A stretch of 64,000 nucleotides of DNA from an uncultured Opitutales bacterium (GCA_934675585.1 CAKUQY010000010.1:1-64000), one strand, 5' to 3'; counted from the stretch's first letter, positions 46,086 through 56,456 are shown. The notes: generated from the sequence alone by a model not told the origin. Made by a program: numbers and translations.

Positions 46086-49000
46086 ATGGACGATTTATTT
46101 AGTGGCGGGAACGTCACGGGAACTGCTTCAATATCAACGCCTTCTTCAATTATCGATGAAGAAGGCGTTGAAGTTAAACGCAAAAGTATTTCGTTTGACG
46201 ACGTTTTAAACAACTTACCTAACACAGAAAGCGTTCCCGCGGGCGAACATGATTTTGTCCATTTGCATTTACACTCGCAATACTCGATGCTCGATGGAGC
46301 GACGCGCATTGATGATTTAAAAGTTAAGAAAACAAAAGAAGTTATTGTACAAGGTTTTGTTTCAAAAGCCCAAGCTTATAAAATGCGCGCGGTTGCCCTG
46401 ACCGACCACGGGAACATGTTTGGCTCAAAACTTTTTTACGATACTTGTCGCGCCACCGAAAATCCACACGTCAAACCAATTATTGGCTGTGAAGTTTACG
46501 TTGCCCGCGAAGATCACACTTTGCGCACTTCCCGCTCGGGCAATCACTTAATTTTACTCGCAAAAAATTTAACAGGATATCACAATCTCGTTAAATTAGT
46601 TTCTATTGCTTGGACAGAAGGATTCTTTTCAAAACCGCGCATCGACCACGCTTTACTTGAAAAATACCATGAAGGTCTCATTTGTTCGAGCGCGTGTATC
46701 GCGGGCGAAATTCCAAGCGCAATTTTAGAAGGCAACATCGAACACGCCGAGCAAGCCGCACAATGGTTTAAAAATCTTTTTGGTGATGATTTTTATTTGG
46801 AAGTCATGCGCCACCCCAATAATATCCATCCCGAAACGCGCGACACCTACTATCGCCAACTTAAAGCCAATAATGGCATTTTTGAAATCGCAAAAAAATT
46901 AAATATCAAAGTTATTGCGACAAACGACGTTCACTTTCTCAATGAAGACGACGCTGATGCGCACGAAATTTTACTTTGTTTATCGACAGGAAAAAAATTG
47001 AGCGATGAAAAACGCTTGCGCTACACGCGCCAAGAATGGTTTAAATCGCAACAAGAAATGGCGAAAGTTTGGAACGATCATCCAGAAGTGCTCGCCAACA
47101 CTCTCGAAATCGCAGATAAAGTTGAAGAATACAATCTCAATTCTGCGCCCATTATGCCGTTTTTCCCGATTCCTAAAGAATTTGGCACCGAAGAAGAATA
47201 CCGCAAAAAATATAGCGAAGAAGATTTGTTAAAGATTTGGGACCGCGAACACTACGAAAAACATGGTGGCTACGAAAAAGTGTTGCGCATCAAACTTGAA
47301 TGTGACTATCTCGAACACCTCTCATTTGAAGGCGCAAAAAAACGCTGGCCCAACGGAATTCCACAAGCAATCACCGACCAACTCAACTTCGAATTGAAAA
47401 CAATTCGCACAATGGGGTTCCCGGGCTACTTTTTGATCGTGCAAGATTTTATCGCCGCCGCACGAAACATCGGCGTCATCGTCGGCCCTGGACGTGGCTC
47501 GGCTGCGGGTTGTCTTGTCGCATATTGCCTTAAAATCACCAATGTCGATCCCACACAATACGATTTACTTTTTGAACGATTTTTAAATCCTGATCGTATT
47601 TCGATGCCTGATATTGATATCGACTTTGACGATGAAGGTCGCGGACGCGTACTCGATTGGGTTACTGATAAATATGGACAAGATCACGTTTCGCACATTG
47701 CCACCTTTGGCATCATGGCGCCCAAAAGCGCAATTAAAGACGTTGCCCGAGTCATCGACTTGCCGTTAGCAACTTCAAATCAACTTGCAAAACTCGTTCC
47801 CGACACGCCCAAAATTACAATGACGGCAGCATTAGAGGAATCGCCCGAATTAAAAGCCGAATGCAATTCCCCTGACCCGCTCGTCCGCAAAACAATGGCA
47901 TTAGCCCAAAAGCTCGACGGAACCGTGCGACAAATGGGCGTTCACGCTTGTGGTATTTTAATTTCACGCGAACCGCTCACTGAAACGATTCCCGTTTTGC
48001 CGACTCCCAAAGGCGCTGACCGATTGATGACAACACAATACGATGGACATTTTGTCGAGCCAATCGGCTTAATTAAAATGGACTTTTTGGGGCTGCGCAC
48101 ACTTTCAATTATTAAATCAGCTTTGCGCAATATTAAACAAGCTTACGGGAACGATATTGACATCGACGCGATCCCGCTCGATGATAAAAAAACATTTGAA
48201 TTATTTTCACGTGGAGAAACAACAGGACTTTTCCAGTTTGAATCTGCGGGAATGAAAAAGCACATGATTGCGCTCCAACCTTCAAAATTTGGCGATTTGG
48301 TCGCAATGAACGCGCTTTATCGTCCTGGGCCAATGGAATATATTCCCACCTTCATTGCTCGCAAATTGGGCAAAGAAGAAATCGCTTACGACCATCCGTT
48401 GATGGAGCGTTACCTCAAAGACACTTACGGCGTTTGCGTTTACCAAGAACAAGTAATGTTGCTTTCGCGCTTGTTGGGCAATTTTACGCGCGGGCAATCA
48501 GACTCGCTACGCAAAGCAATGGGCAAAAAGCAAATTGATGTGATGAACAAACTTTACGAGATTTTCGTCACGGGCTGCCTCAACAATCCAGAATTTATGA
48601 AACCGATCGGGAACAACGAAAACAAAGCCCGAGGATTGATTGAAAAAATTTGGAACGACTGGCGCGCATTTGCGTCTTATGCGTTCAACAAAAGTCACGC
48701 TGTCTGCTACGCTTTTATCGCTTACCAAACCGCCTACCTCAAAGCGCACTATCCCGAAGAATTTATGGCGGCAGTGCTCGATTCCGAAATTTCAAATTCC
48801 GAAAAATTAATGTTCCTGATCGGCGAATGCACCCACATGGGCATCGATGTGCTTGGACCCGATGTTAATTCTTCTGTTTACGGATTTTTTCCAGACAGCA
48901 AAAATCACACGATTCGTTTTGGTTTTGGCGGGATCAAAGGAATGGGCGAGCGCGTTTCGAACGAAATTATTCGCGACCGCAAAGAAAACGGCAATTTTAA

Positions 49001-50168
49001 AAGTTTTGTAGATTTTATCCAACGCATGGCGCGCATTCGCGTTCCCATCACCAACGAAGCCACAGGAGAAGTTCGAGAAGCAAAATTAACACTTGGCAAA
49101 GGTACTGAATCGCTTGTGTTGACGGGCGCGTTCGACTCTTGCGAAAAATATGAAGATCGACAACATTTGTTCGATTCAATCAAAGCCGTTGCAGAATCTG
49201 TCGCCAAAGATGAAAATGACGCGAACCAAATGAGTCTTTTTGATACCGGCGACGACAAGACTTCGCTCAACGACGATCTCATTCGCCGTGGCGCGCCGCC
49301 GATGAGCAATTTTGAAAAATTGAGCCACGAATATGAATTGCTTGGACTTTATTTGTCGGGACACCCGTTGCATGAATTTTCAAAACTTGACCGCGCGCTC
49401 ACCAATTTTAGCGGCGAATTCAAAGATTGCAAACTTTCAAAATTTGACAAACATCCAATTCGTCTCTGCGGCATGGTGCGCGACATCAGTATCAAAAAAA
49501 CACGCGATGGCTCAAAACAATTCATGACTTTTAATCTTAAAACAAACAGCGACACCTACGACATTTTTTGCTTTGACGACGTCGAAAATCTCGTTCTCGT
49601 CAAGCCCAACGAAGTGCTTTACAAAGGCCAAAATAAAAAACTCGCCGAAATTCCAGAAGAAGAGCGCAACGCAAAAAATTACACCGAAGTTCCCAGTGGC
49701 GCGGCCCTGAAAAATGGTTTTATTCTTGAAAACGGCGCAATTATTTCTGTCGAAGGTGAATTGCGTTACAGCAAACGCAAACCCAAGCCCGGCGAAGACG
49801 CGCCACCGCCCGAATGGCGTTTTTCAACACAAACCATTCGTTCACTCAAAGAAGCTGTACGCGGTTGGCTCAACGCCGTCACCTTCGTCGTTGACACACA
49901 AAACCTCGACGACATTAAAGATTTTATCAACAAAAAAATTATGCCCCAGGTCGGATGCCACCCAGGCGGAACCCATTTGAGAATCGCTACCTACGCCGAC
50001 AGCGCAAAAACGGCACTTATCGAAGCCGATCTCGGGAACGATATTACCACTTCTTTCGAACCCGAAGATTTTAAAGAAATCGCTCAAGATCCCGTCGTTC
50101 TCGAATACAAAATCGATGCGATCCCGCCACGCTTGCGGGAACGCACATTTAATTTTGGAAACCGTTAA
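46086..50168 (+). CDS. dnaE: DNA polymerase III subunit alpha
   Basis: Main replicative polymerase, 1360 residues. The N-terminal PHP domain begins HLHLHSQYSMLDGATR after a 50-residue leader that is rich in repeat translations. The catalytic aspartates are in MPDIDIDFDDEGR; GPGRGSAAGCLVAYCL and the C-terminal OB fold (IRLCGMVRDISIKKTR) follow. It is DnaE1-type by its length and domain order. Seven motif copies lie in 4.1 kb, mostly near the ends. It is preceded by the pilin-like gene and ended by a motif-pair terminator. Confidence 0.95.
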   Translation: MDDLFSGGNVTGTASISTPSSIIDEEGVEVKRKSISFDDVLNNLPNTESVPAGEHDFVHLHLHSQYSMLDGATRIDDLKVKKTKEVIVQGFVSKAQAYKMRAVALTDHGNMFGSKLFYDTCRATENPHVKPIIGCEVYVAREDHTLRTSRSGNHLILLAKNLTGYHNLVKLVSIAWTEGFFSKPRIDHALLEKYHEGLICSSACIAGEIPSAILEGNIEHAEQAAQWFKNLFGDDFYLEVMRHPNNIHPETRDTYYRQLKANNGIFEIAKKLNIKVIATNDVHFLNEDDADAHEILLCLSTGKKLSDEKRLRYTRQEWFKSQQEMAKVWNDHPEVLANTLEIADKVEEYNLNSAPIMPFFPIPKEFGTEEEYRKKYSEEDLLKIWDREHYEKHGGYEKVLRIKLECDYLEHLSFEGAKKRWPNGIPQAITDQLNFELKTIRTMGFPGYFLIVQDFIAAARNIGVIVGPGRGSAAGCLVAYCLKITNVDPTQYDLLFERFLNPDRISMPDIDIDFDDEGRGRVLDWVTDKYGQDHVSHIATFGIMAPKSAIKDVARVIDLPLATSNQLAKLVPDTPKITMTAALEESPELKAECNSPDPLVRKTMALAQKLDGTVRQMGVHACGILISREPLTETIPVLPTPKGADRLMTTQYDGHFVEPIGLIKMDFLGLRTLSIIKSALRNIKQAYGNDIDIDAIPLDDKKTFELFSRGETTGLFQFESAGMKKHMIALQPSKFGDLVAMNALYRPGPMEYIPTFIARKLGKEEIAYDHPLMERYLKDTYGVCVYQEQVMLLSRLLGNFTRGQSDSLRKAMGKKQIDVMNKLYEIFVTGCLNNPEFMKPIGNNENKARGLIEKIWNDWRAFASYAFNKSHAVCYAFIAYQTAYLKAHYPEEFMAAVLDSEISNSEKLMFLIGECTHMGIDVLGPDVNSSVYGFFPDSKNHTIRFGFGGIKGMGERVSNEIIRDRKENGNFKSFVDFIQRMARIRVPITNEATGEVREAKLTLGKGTESLVLTGAFDSCEKYEDRQHLFDSIKAVAESVAKDENDANQMSLFDTGDDKTSLNDDLIRRGAPPMSNFEKLSHEYELLGLYLSGHPLHEFSKLDRALTNFSGEFKDCKLSKFDKHPIRLCGMVRDISIKKTRDGSKQFMTFNLKTNSDTYDIFCFDDVENLVLVKPNEVLYKGQNKKLAEIPEEERNAKNYTEVPSGAALKNGFILENGAIISVEGELRYSKRKPKPGEDAPPPEWRFSTQTIRSLKEAVRGWLNAVTFVVDTQNLDDIKDFINKKIMPQVGCHPGGTHLRIATYADSAKTALIEADLGNDITTSFEPEDFKEIAQDPVVLEYKIDAIPPRLRERTFNFGNR

Positions 50169-50240
50169 TCACAAATCGCGGGAACGCAAAAATAATAAAA
50201 AATCTACGTTCCCGCAAAAAAATTTAATCAAGGCAAAACA

Positions 50241-50281
50241 AAACGCGTTCCCGCGAAAATCTCACGGGAACGCGTTTTTTT
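50241..50281 (+). terminator. bidirectional terminator made of facing motif copies
   Basis: Perfect 13-bp stem AAACGCGTTCCCG / CGGGAACGCGTTT (50241-50253, 50265-50277) with an 11-base loop and T runs on both sides. It separates the convergent dnaE and galE genes. Confidence 0.88.
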
Positions 50282-50291
50282 GTTTTATCGA

Positions 50292-51302
50292 TTAATAACC
50301 GTTTGGATTCATCGATTGCCATTTCCACGAAGACGCGCACATATCATCAAGCGTATGTGTCGCTTCCCAGCCAAGCAATTTTTTCGCATAAGATGGATCT
50401 GCGTAGCATTCTGGAGCGTCACCCGGACGACGTGGAGCAATAACGTAAGGAATTTCCTTACCGCAAGCTTTTGAAAACGCCTTGATCATATCGAGCACAG
50501 AATAACCCGTTCCCGTGCCGAGGTTGACCGTGTAAATCGCGCCTGGTTCTTTTTCGAGCTTTTTGAGTGCTGCGAGGTGCCCGCGCGCAAGGTCAACAAC
50601 GTGAATGTAGTCGCGAACGCCCGTGCCGTCTTTGGTTGGGTAATCGTCGCCAAAAACATTCACCTTTGGCAAACGACCGACCGCAACTTGTGCGATGTAT
50701 GGCATCAAGTTGTTTGGAATACCATTTGGATTTTCGCCAATGCGTCCCGAAGCGTGCGCGCCAACAGGATTAAAATAACGCAACAACATTACGCCCAAAT
50801 CTGGCTCTGCCGCTTTAACGTCGCTCAAAACGCGTTCGAGGAACAATTTTGTTGCGCCGTAAGGATTGAGCGCTCCCGTCGAGCAGCCTTCATCTAACGG
50901 CACTTTTTCTGGCATACCATAAACCGTTGCCGATGACGAGAAAACAATATTGCGGCAACCATATTGCTTCATCAATTTGAGCAAATTAAACGTTCCCGTC
51001 ATATTGTTGTGATAATAGAACAATGGCAATTTGCAAGATTCGCCTACTGCTTTCAAGCCCGCAAAGTGAATGACAGCGTCATACTTTTTCGCTTGGAAAA
51101 CTTTTTCAAGCGCGTCGTAATCGAGCAAATCGACTTTGTGGAATTCTGGAGCGCGTCCCGCGAGCTCTGCGCCGCGCTTAACCGCTTCTTCTTGCGAGTT
51201 GTAGAGATTATCGACGATAGTTACGTCATAACCTGCTTGCAACAATTCGATCACCGTATGTGTGCCAATGTAGCCGGCACCGCCTGTAACGAGGATATTC
51301 AT
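50292..51302 (-). CDS. galE: UDP-glucose 4-epimerase
   Basis: Interconverts UDP-glucose and UDP-galactose in galactose use and envelope synthesis. The N-terminal NAD motif is TGGAGYIGTHT, the catalytic Ser is in FSSSATVYG, and the Tyr-Lys pair is in NPYGATK; RYFNPVGAH and the C-terminal RPGDAPECYADPSYAKKLLGW are typical. Length 336 is normal. It is the last gene of galM-galK-galE. Confidence 0.95.
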   Translation of the reverse strand: MNILVTGGAGYIGTHTVIELLQAGYDVTIVDNLYNSQEEAVKRGAELAGRAPEFHKVDLLDYDALEKVFQAKKYDAVIHFAGLKAVGESCKLPLFYYHNNMTGTFNLLKLMKQYGCRNIVFSSSATVYGMPEKVPLDEGCSTGALNPYGATKLFLERVLSDVKAAEPDLGVMLLRYFNPVGAHASGRIGENPNGIPNNLMPYIAQVAVGRLPKVNVFGDDYPTKDGTGVRDYIHVVDLARGHLAALKKLEKEPGAIYTVNLGTGTGYSVLDMIKAFSKACGKEIPYVIAPRRPGDAPECYADPSYAKKLLGWEATHTLDDMCASSWKWQSMNPNGY

Positions 51303-51334
51303 AGTATTTGAATAATTGATTTTTGTTGTTTAAA

Positions 51335-52489
51335 TTATACCACACCTGCGCCCTTGCCAGTAGTAGTTTTGAAAAATGTTGGCTTTTTGCCAAATTTTGC
51401 AGCAAACGCGTCTGCCACAGCATTGGCTTGTGCTTCGCTAAAATCGCCACTCGTGAGCGCAATTGCGATCCCGCCAAAGCCGCCGCCCGAAAGACGCGCG
51501 CCATAAACATTCGCCTGCGACATCAATTGGTCAACCAAGAAATCGATTTCTGGGCACGAATTTTCAAACAAATCGCGGGAACTGCAATGCGACGCATACA
51601 TCAAATTGCCGACCGCCGTCAAATCGCCTTTTTTGAGCGCTTCTTGCATTTCGAGCACGCGCGCATTTTCGCCGACAACGTGCAACGCGCGCTCGTAAAT
51701 TTTCGTTCCCGCGGCTTCCATGCGGGAACGATTTGCCATCACTGCCGAAGCCGAAGCGTCCGCCAAGCAAGTGCATTTCGCGTCATATTTTCCCAAAATA
51801 TCTTTGGCAGTCATGCAAGCGCTATGGCGTTGCGCGTAATCGCCAGCGACGAGCGCGTGTTTGACACCTGAATTAAACACCCAAAAATACGTTCCCGCAG
51901 GCAATGGCAATGTTGAAAATTCGTTCGTTTTGCAATCGATGCGCACAATCGCGTTTTGTTCGCCAAAGCCCGAAACGCCTTGATCGAGAATGCCACAAGG
52001 CATGCCGACAAATTTATTTTCTGCCTCTTTGCCAACGAGCACGGTTTCAAGTTTGTTAAGCGGAAAATCGTAAAGTTTGCAAAGCGCATAAGCCGTTGCC
52101 AATTCAATCGCCGCCGACGAGCTCACGCCCGCTCCCGAAGGAACCGTCGAAGTGTCTGCCATATTAAAACCGTGCGTTACTTTCATCCCGCGCTTAATCA
52201 AAGCATCAAGCACACCGAGCGGATAATTCATAAATTTTTTCTTGCCGTCTTGCAATTTGAGTTCGTTCAATTTAATCGAATCTTTGCAATGCAACCCTTC
52301 CGACGCCATATGAATTTCATCATCTTCACGTGGTGAAACCGCGACAAAAATACGGTTGTCAATCGCGACACCCATAACGATGCCGTTATTGTAATCGACG
52401 TGATTGCCAATAAATTCAAGACGACCAGGCGCTTGAGCAACCACTGCGGGATCGCTGTTAAAAACAGATTTAAAATAATCGTTGATCAT
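51335..52489 (-). CDS. galK: galactokinase
   Basis: Phosphorylates galactose to galactose 1-phosphate. The GHMP family motifs are APGRLEFIGNHVDYNNG (substrate), VPSGAGVSSSAAIELA (ATP) and GARLSGGGFGGIAIAL near the C-terminus. I take ATG 52489, giving about 384 residues; the longer open frame overlaps galM. It stands between galM and galE. No galT is in the window. Confidence 0.93.
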   Translation of the reverse strand: MINDYFKSVFNSDPAVVAQAPGRLEFIGNHVDYNNGIVMGVAIDNRIFVAVSPREDDEIHMASEGLHCKDSIKLNELKLQDGKKKFMNYPLGVLDALIKRGMKVTHGFNMADTSTVPSGAGVSSSAAIELATAYALCKLYDFPLNKLETVLVGKEAENKFVGMPCGILDQGVSGFGEQNAIVRIDCKTNEFSTLPLPAGTYFWVFNSGVKHALVAGDYAQRHSACMTAKDILGKYDAKCTCLADASASAVMANRSRMEAAGTKIYERALHVVGENARVLEMQEALKKGDLTAVGNLMYASHCSSRDLFENSCPEIDFLVDQLMSQANVYGARLSGGGFGGIAIALTSGDFSEAQANAVADAFAAKFGKKPTFFKTTTGKGAGVV

Positions 52490-52508
52490 AATTTTAAGAA
52501 TTGAAGTT

Positions 52509-53585
52509 TTAATGGTTAATAATTGTTGGACGATAAATTGTCGTAGATTCATACGGCGTTCCCGCGAACAAAATATTCACGCGGAATGCGTTTTGATTGA
52601 TTGCATCGGGCGCGTGCTGCGTTTCAAAAGCGACGCCAGCATAATCGGCATAACTCGCGCCGTCTTTTGCGGGAACGCCCTCACAACAAGCGCCAAGCCA
52701 ATTGCCCGTGTAAACTTGCATTGCGGGCTCGGTAGTTTCTACAATCATTGCGCGACCATTTTCGCGACATTCAAGTTTAGCGACTTCGCGGAGCATTCCC
52801 GCGTTCCCGCCAAGAATAAAACAATGATCATACCCCTTGCCGTAAACTAATTGTTGCACATTCGCTTTAAAAATATCTTTGCCCAATTGTTTGGCGACCG
52901 AAAAATCAAATGCGCGCATCCCGTTTGTTTCCCAAATTTCGCCTGTCGGGATCGCCGTTTCATCTGTTGGCAAAAATCCTTTTTCGTTCAACGTCAGCCA
53001 CTGCGAAAAAATCGTTCCCGAGGCGTGACCTGCGAGATTGAAATAGCTGTGATTTGTCAAATTAATCAGTGTGATTTTATCGCTTTCGGCGTGATAATTT
53101 AATTTCACAGCACCATCAACGAGCAAAGTGTAAGTAAGCGAAATTTTCAAATTGCCAGGATAGCCCTCTTCGCCATCGGGAGAAACGCGCGAAAAAGTCA
53201 CGCTCGGCTCGTCAGCGTTCCCGCCAAACTCCGCATTCCAAACAAACGCATTAAAACCTTTTAAGCCGCCATGCAAGTGATTTGGACCGTTATTAATTGC
53301 CAACGAATAATCGTTCCCGCCAAGCGTAAATTTGCCTTGCGCGATACGATTCGCATGGCGTCCACAAACCGCGCCAACATACGCCGTTTGCTTTGCATAA
53401 GTTTCTGCAGAATCAAAACCCAAGACCACATCTACAAATTTTCCGTCTTTGTCGGGCGTCAACCATTTTACCCAAGTCGCGCCCAAATCTGTAAACGCCG
53501 CAGTAAAACCCGCCGCATTTGTCAGCGTGTAAAGTTTTACCGCGTTCCCGTCAAAACTACCAAAATCTGAAATTGCTGTTGCCAT
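52509..53585 (-). CDS. galM: aldose 1-epimerase (galactose mutarotase)
   Basis: Interconverts alpha and beta sugar anomers. Catalytic His are in GRHANRIAQGKF and LTNHSYFNLAGH; the Glu is in GVAFETQHAPDA. Other landmarks are NNGPNHLHGG and KGYDHCFIL. Length 358 is normal. It is first in the galM-galK-galE operon and contains many motif copies. Confidence 0.94.
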   Translation of the reverse strand: MATAISDFGSFDGNAVKLYTLTNAAGFTAAFTDLGATWVKWLTPDKDGKFVDVVLGFDSAETYAKQTAYVGAVCGRHANRIAQGKFTLGGNDYSLAINNGPNHLHGGLKGFNAFVWNAEFGGNADEPSVTFSRVSPDGEEGYPGNLKISLTYTLLVDGAVKLNYHAESDKITLINLTNHSYFNLAGHASGTIFSQWLTLNEKGFLPTDETAIPTGEIWETNGMRAFDFSVAKQLGKDIFKANVQQLVYGKGYDHCFILGGNAGMLREVAKLECRENGRAMIVETTEPAMQVYTGNWLGACCEGVPAKDGASYADYAGVAFETQHAPDAINQNAFRVNILFAGTPYESTTIYRPTIINH

Positions 53586-53595
53586 ATTTTTTTAA

Positions 53596-54015
53596 TTATC
53601 GAAATAATGGAGCGATTAAAATTGCCGCTGTAAACGCCAGCATCGCCAAATAAAAAACTGTAATCAATGCCGAAAAAATAAGTGCCGCCATCAAACGCAT
53701 CACACCTACAACTTGCTCGCAACGACGATTTTTAAAAAGCCAAACCACCGTTCCCGCAAAATTTAAAAATCCCAAAATCAACAATCCCCAAAGAATTGCT
53801 TGTTGATTATCCAAAAAAGTCAATGCCAATGTAGGCACTTGTAAGCCTGAACTTGCCATATTTATCGCCAGTTCAAGCCATGTTTCGTTGGTCGCTATCC
53901 CAACAAATACCGCAAACATCGGAAAAATTGCTACAAAAAATGCAACAAACGCAGTTGTTGTACGCGCTAAATTCGTTGCGGGAACGATTTTTTCGGGGTG
54001 ATTTTCGCCTTCCAT
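53596..54015 (-). CDS. small membrane protein of unknown function
   Basis: A 139-residue protein with three hydrophobic helices (about 18-40, 70-95 and 105-133), a short polar start MEGENHPEKIVPATNLART and FKNRRCEQV between the later helices. I do not recognise a family. It is 10 bases upstream of galM and could share the operon. Confidence 0.55.
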   Translation of the reverse strand: MEGENHPEKIVPATNLARTTTAFVAFFVAIFPMFAVFVGIATNETWLELAINMASSGLQVPTLALTFLDNQQAILWGLLILGFLNFAGTVVWLFKNRRCEQVVGVMRLMAALIFSALITVFYLAMLAFTAAILIAPLFR

Positions 54016-54084
54016 AATCCTATATTACTCCCACGCGCGTTCACGCGCAATAACGAAAAACGTTCCCGTAAAATTCATTTGTAA

Positions 54085-54121
54085 AAACAAAAAACGGACG
54101 GCGCTTTTTGAGCGCCGCCCG
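54085..54121 (-). terminator. terminator of glgC
   Basis: On the minus strand CGGGCGGCGCT / AGCGCCGTCCG forms an 11-bp stem with one wobble and a 5-base loop, followed by a T run (plus-strand A run 54088-54094). It is just after the glgC stop. Confidence 0.8.
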
Positions 54122-54140
54122 CTTTTACTTTTTGCAAAAA

Positions 54141-55433
54141 TTAAATTTCGCCAATAATCGTTCCCGCAGGGATAACCGCGTCTTTTTTCACGATTAACAC
54201 GCCATCGCGAACGCAAGCGCCCTTGTCTTCCCAGCCGTCGGGAACGCCTTTCGGCGAAAGCTTGCAGCCCTTGCCAATGCGCGCACCTTTGTCAACGATC
54301 GCATCACGAATAACACAATTTTCGCCAATGCCGATAATAGGTCTTCCCGCAGCGCGACATGCCGCCACATCATCGATGCTTTCATAAAAATCTGCGCCCA
54401 TATGAACAACATTTTTAAGATCGCAACCCGAGTCAACAACCGCGCGAACGCCAATTACACAACGATTCAAAACCGAATTGCTGATAATTGCGCCATCGCC
54501 AATGACGACGTGTTCAATCTTGCAACCATTCAGTTTTACTGGCGGCAACACTCGGTCGTGCGTGTAAATCGGCGCCACATCATCAAAGAAATCAAATGGC
54601 GGAACATCGTCTGTCAGCGCAAGATTGGTTTCCCAGAACGCACGAACCGTTCCAATATCTTCCCAATAAGCATCAAATACGTGAGCAACAAGCTTTTTCT
54701 TGCCAAGCATGCCAGGAATCACTTCTTTGCCAAAATCTTTCATATCATTATCAAGCGCTTCACAAAGGAATTTTCCGGAGAAAATATAAATTCCCATCGA
54801 TGCCAAGCAATATTCCATATTCGATTTGTCAGAAAGCGCATCGCGCAATTTGCCGTGGATAACCAAAGAATCAATCAATGCTGGATCTTTTGGTTTTTCG
54901 ACAAATTCTGTAATTTCTGAATTTTCATTCACGCGCATTACGCCCAACGCCGAAACTTCTTTTTTAGGCATCGCTTTTGCAGCAATTGTAACATCTGCCT
55001 TGTCGGCAATGTGTTGCTCAAGCATTTTCTTAAAATCCATACGGAACAATTGGTCGCCCGAAAGAATCAAAACATAATCGTCTGGCTTGAGATTAAAGTG
55101 TTGCAAATTGTGGCGCACCGCATCTGCCGTGCCTTGATACCAAGCTTCACTTTCCATACTTTGCTCCGCCGCAAGAATATCAACATAACCCTTGCCAAAC
55201 GAATCAAATTTGTAAGTGCGCTGAATGTGGCTGTGAAGTGATGCTGTGTTAAATTGAGTCAACACGCAAATCGTGTTAAAGCCCGAATTCAAACAGTTAC
55301 TAATCGGAATATCGATCAAACGATATTTGCCAGCCAAAGGCACTGCTGGTTTACAACGTGCGGCAGTGAGAGGATACAAGCGGGTGCCGCGACCACCGCC
55401 CATAATTACACAAACAACTTTAGATTTTGCCAT
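54141..55433 (-). CDS. glgC: glucose-1-phosphate adenylyltransferase (ADP-glucose pyrophosphorylase)
   Basis: First committed step of bacterial glycogen synthesis. The pyrophosphorylase motif is MGGGRGTRLYPLTAARCKPAV, followed by the activator/substrate segments YRLIDIPISNCLNSG, YVLILSGDQLFRM and WEDIGTVRAF. A left-handed beta-helix with hexapeptide repeats forms the C-terminus (VIGDGAIISNSV, IRDAIVDKGARIGKG). Length 430 is normal. It is transcribed alone. Confidence 0.94.
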   Translation of the reverse strand: MAKSKVVCVIMGGGRGTRLYPLTAARCKPAVPLAGKYRLIDIPISNCLNSGFNTICVLTQFNTASLHSHIQRTYKFDSFGKGYVDILAAEQSMESEAWYQGTADAVRHNLQHFNLKPDDYVLILSGDQLFRMDFKKMLEQHIADKADVTIAAKAMPKKEVSALGVMRVNENSEITEFVEKPKDPALIDSLVIHGKLRDALSDKSNMEYCLASMGIYIFSGKFLCEALDNDMKDFGKEVIPGMLGKKKLVAHVFDAYWEDIGTVRAFWETNLALTDDVPPFDFFDDVAPIYTHDRVLPPVKLNGCKIEHVVIGDGAIISNSVLNRCVIGVRAVVDSGCDLKNVVHMGADFYESIDDVAACRAAGRPIIGIGENCVIRDAIVDKGARIGKGCKLSPKGVPDGWEDKGACVRDGVLIVKKDAVIPAGTIIGEI

Positions 55434-55906
55434 AATATTAGGAAATAGGGGTTAAGTTCCTTTTTAGAATAACGCTGAAACAAACGAACTGCAAGCAAAT
55501 TCGCATAAATCCTACACGAAAAAGCGCTAATTTTTCAAGGAGGCGGACTTTTAACTTCGCCACAAGGGGCGAGAACGCGGAATTTTCAAGAGCGCTTCGC
55601 GAAAAGCGCGTTCCCGCGAAAAAGGCGCCTACGGCGAAAAGGTTTTTTGTGGAGCGCGTGGAACGCGCAACACGAATAACCGTGGGTTTTAACCCGTGGG
55701 AACGCAAAAAACAATAAAAATGCGTTCTCGTAAAGAACATTCTCACGGGAACGCATTTTGTTTGTTTTTTTACTCTGCGCCTTTGCGCCTCTGCGTTTAA
55801 TAAAAAAAATAACGCAGAGGCGCAAAGGCGCAGAGTTTTTAATTAAAACTTTCAACGATTGCATTCTTGCGGGAACGCATTTTGCTTTGTCGCGGGAACG
55901 GATTTT
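55434..55906. repeat. repeat-rich spacer with a large hairpin and a motif terminator
   Basis: No gene is supported. About 55587-55655 repeats 24575-24650. A motif pair with one decayed arm (CGTTCTCG against CGGGAACG) forms a stem at 55717-55759 with T runs. At about 55772-55843 a near-perfect inverted repeat of about 26 bp (words CTCTGCGCCTTTGCG and CAGAGGCGCAAAGGC) has a 12-base AT loop. Confidence 0.7.
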
Positions 55907-56335
55907 TTAAATTTGATAACACCAAGCGCCGTCTGATTGTTTTACTAAATCTTCCAAAGTAATTTCGCGAAAATAGTCATGGATCAATTTGTCAAAGCCC
56001 TGCCACATTTTTAGCGTAGGACAATTTTGCTTGCGCGGACAAAAATTTTCGCGACATTCCAAACATTCAACGGGAGCAAGCGAGCCCTCCATCACCGTTA
56101 AAATTTCCAACGCTGTGTAATTTTTGGGTGCGCGCGTTAAAGCGTAACCGCCGTTAGGACCGCGTTTTCCAACGATCAATTTGGCTTTCACTAACAACAA
56201 TGCGATTTGCTCTAAATATTTTAACGGCATTTCTTGCTTTTTTGCGATGTCTTTCAAATTGAGCCCTTTTTCAAGATTTTGAGCCAACTCAATCATAAAC
56301 CGCATCGCATAACGTCCTTTGGTAGATATCTTCAT
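55907..56335 (-). CDS. Rrf2 family transcriptional regulator
   Basis: A 142-residue winged-helix regulator, start ATG 56335 (MKISTKGRYAMRFMIELAQ, the classic Rrf2 start). The recognition part is LKDIAKKQEMPLKYLEQIALLL and GPNGGYALTRAP. The cluster-type cysteine group CLECRENFCPRKQNC has four Cys and could bind an Fe-S cluster as in IscR, or respond to cysteine as in CymR. It is divergent from cysK, so control of cysteine synthesis is likely. Confidence 0.85.
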   Translation of the reverse strand: MKISTKGRYAMRFMIELAQNLEKGLNLKDIAKKQEMPLKYLEQIALLLVKAKLIVGKRGPNGGYALTRAPKNYTALEILTVMEGSLAPVECLECRENFCPRKQNCPTLKMWQGFDKLIHDYFREITLEDLVKQSDGAWCYQI

Positions 56336-56365
56336 AAATATAAAACTATCTTTTTGATATGAAAT

Positions 56366-56456
56366 TGTCAATGTTTTTGTAAACAACTATGTTTTTCAAA
56401 GATTTTATACAAATCTTTAAAATCATATTGACAAAGTATGAAATTAAATTTAAAAT
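56366..56456. promoter_or_regulatory. divergent promoters between the Rrf2 gene and cysK
   Basis: For cysK: TTGACA 56428-56433 and TAAAAT 56451-56456 with a 17-base spacer. For the Rrf2 gene on the minus strand: TTGACA 56371-56366, with a weak TAGTTT after 17 bases. The shared word TATGAAAT lies near both -35 boxes in the two orientations and may be an operator. Confidence 0.55.
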
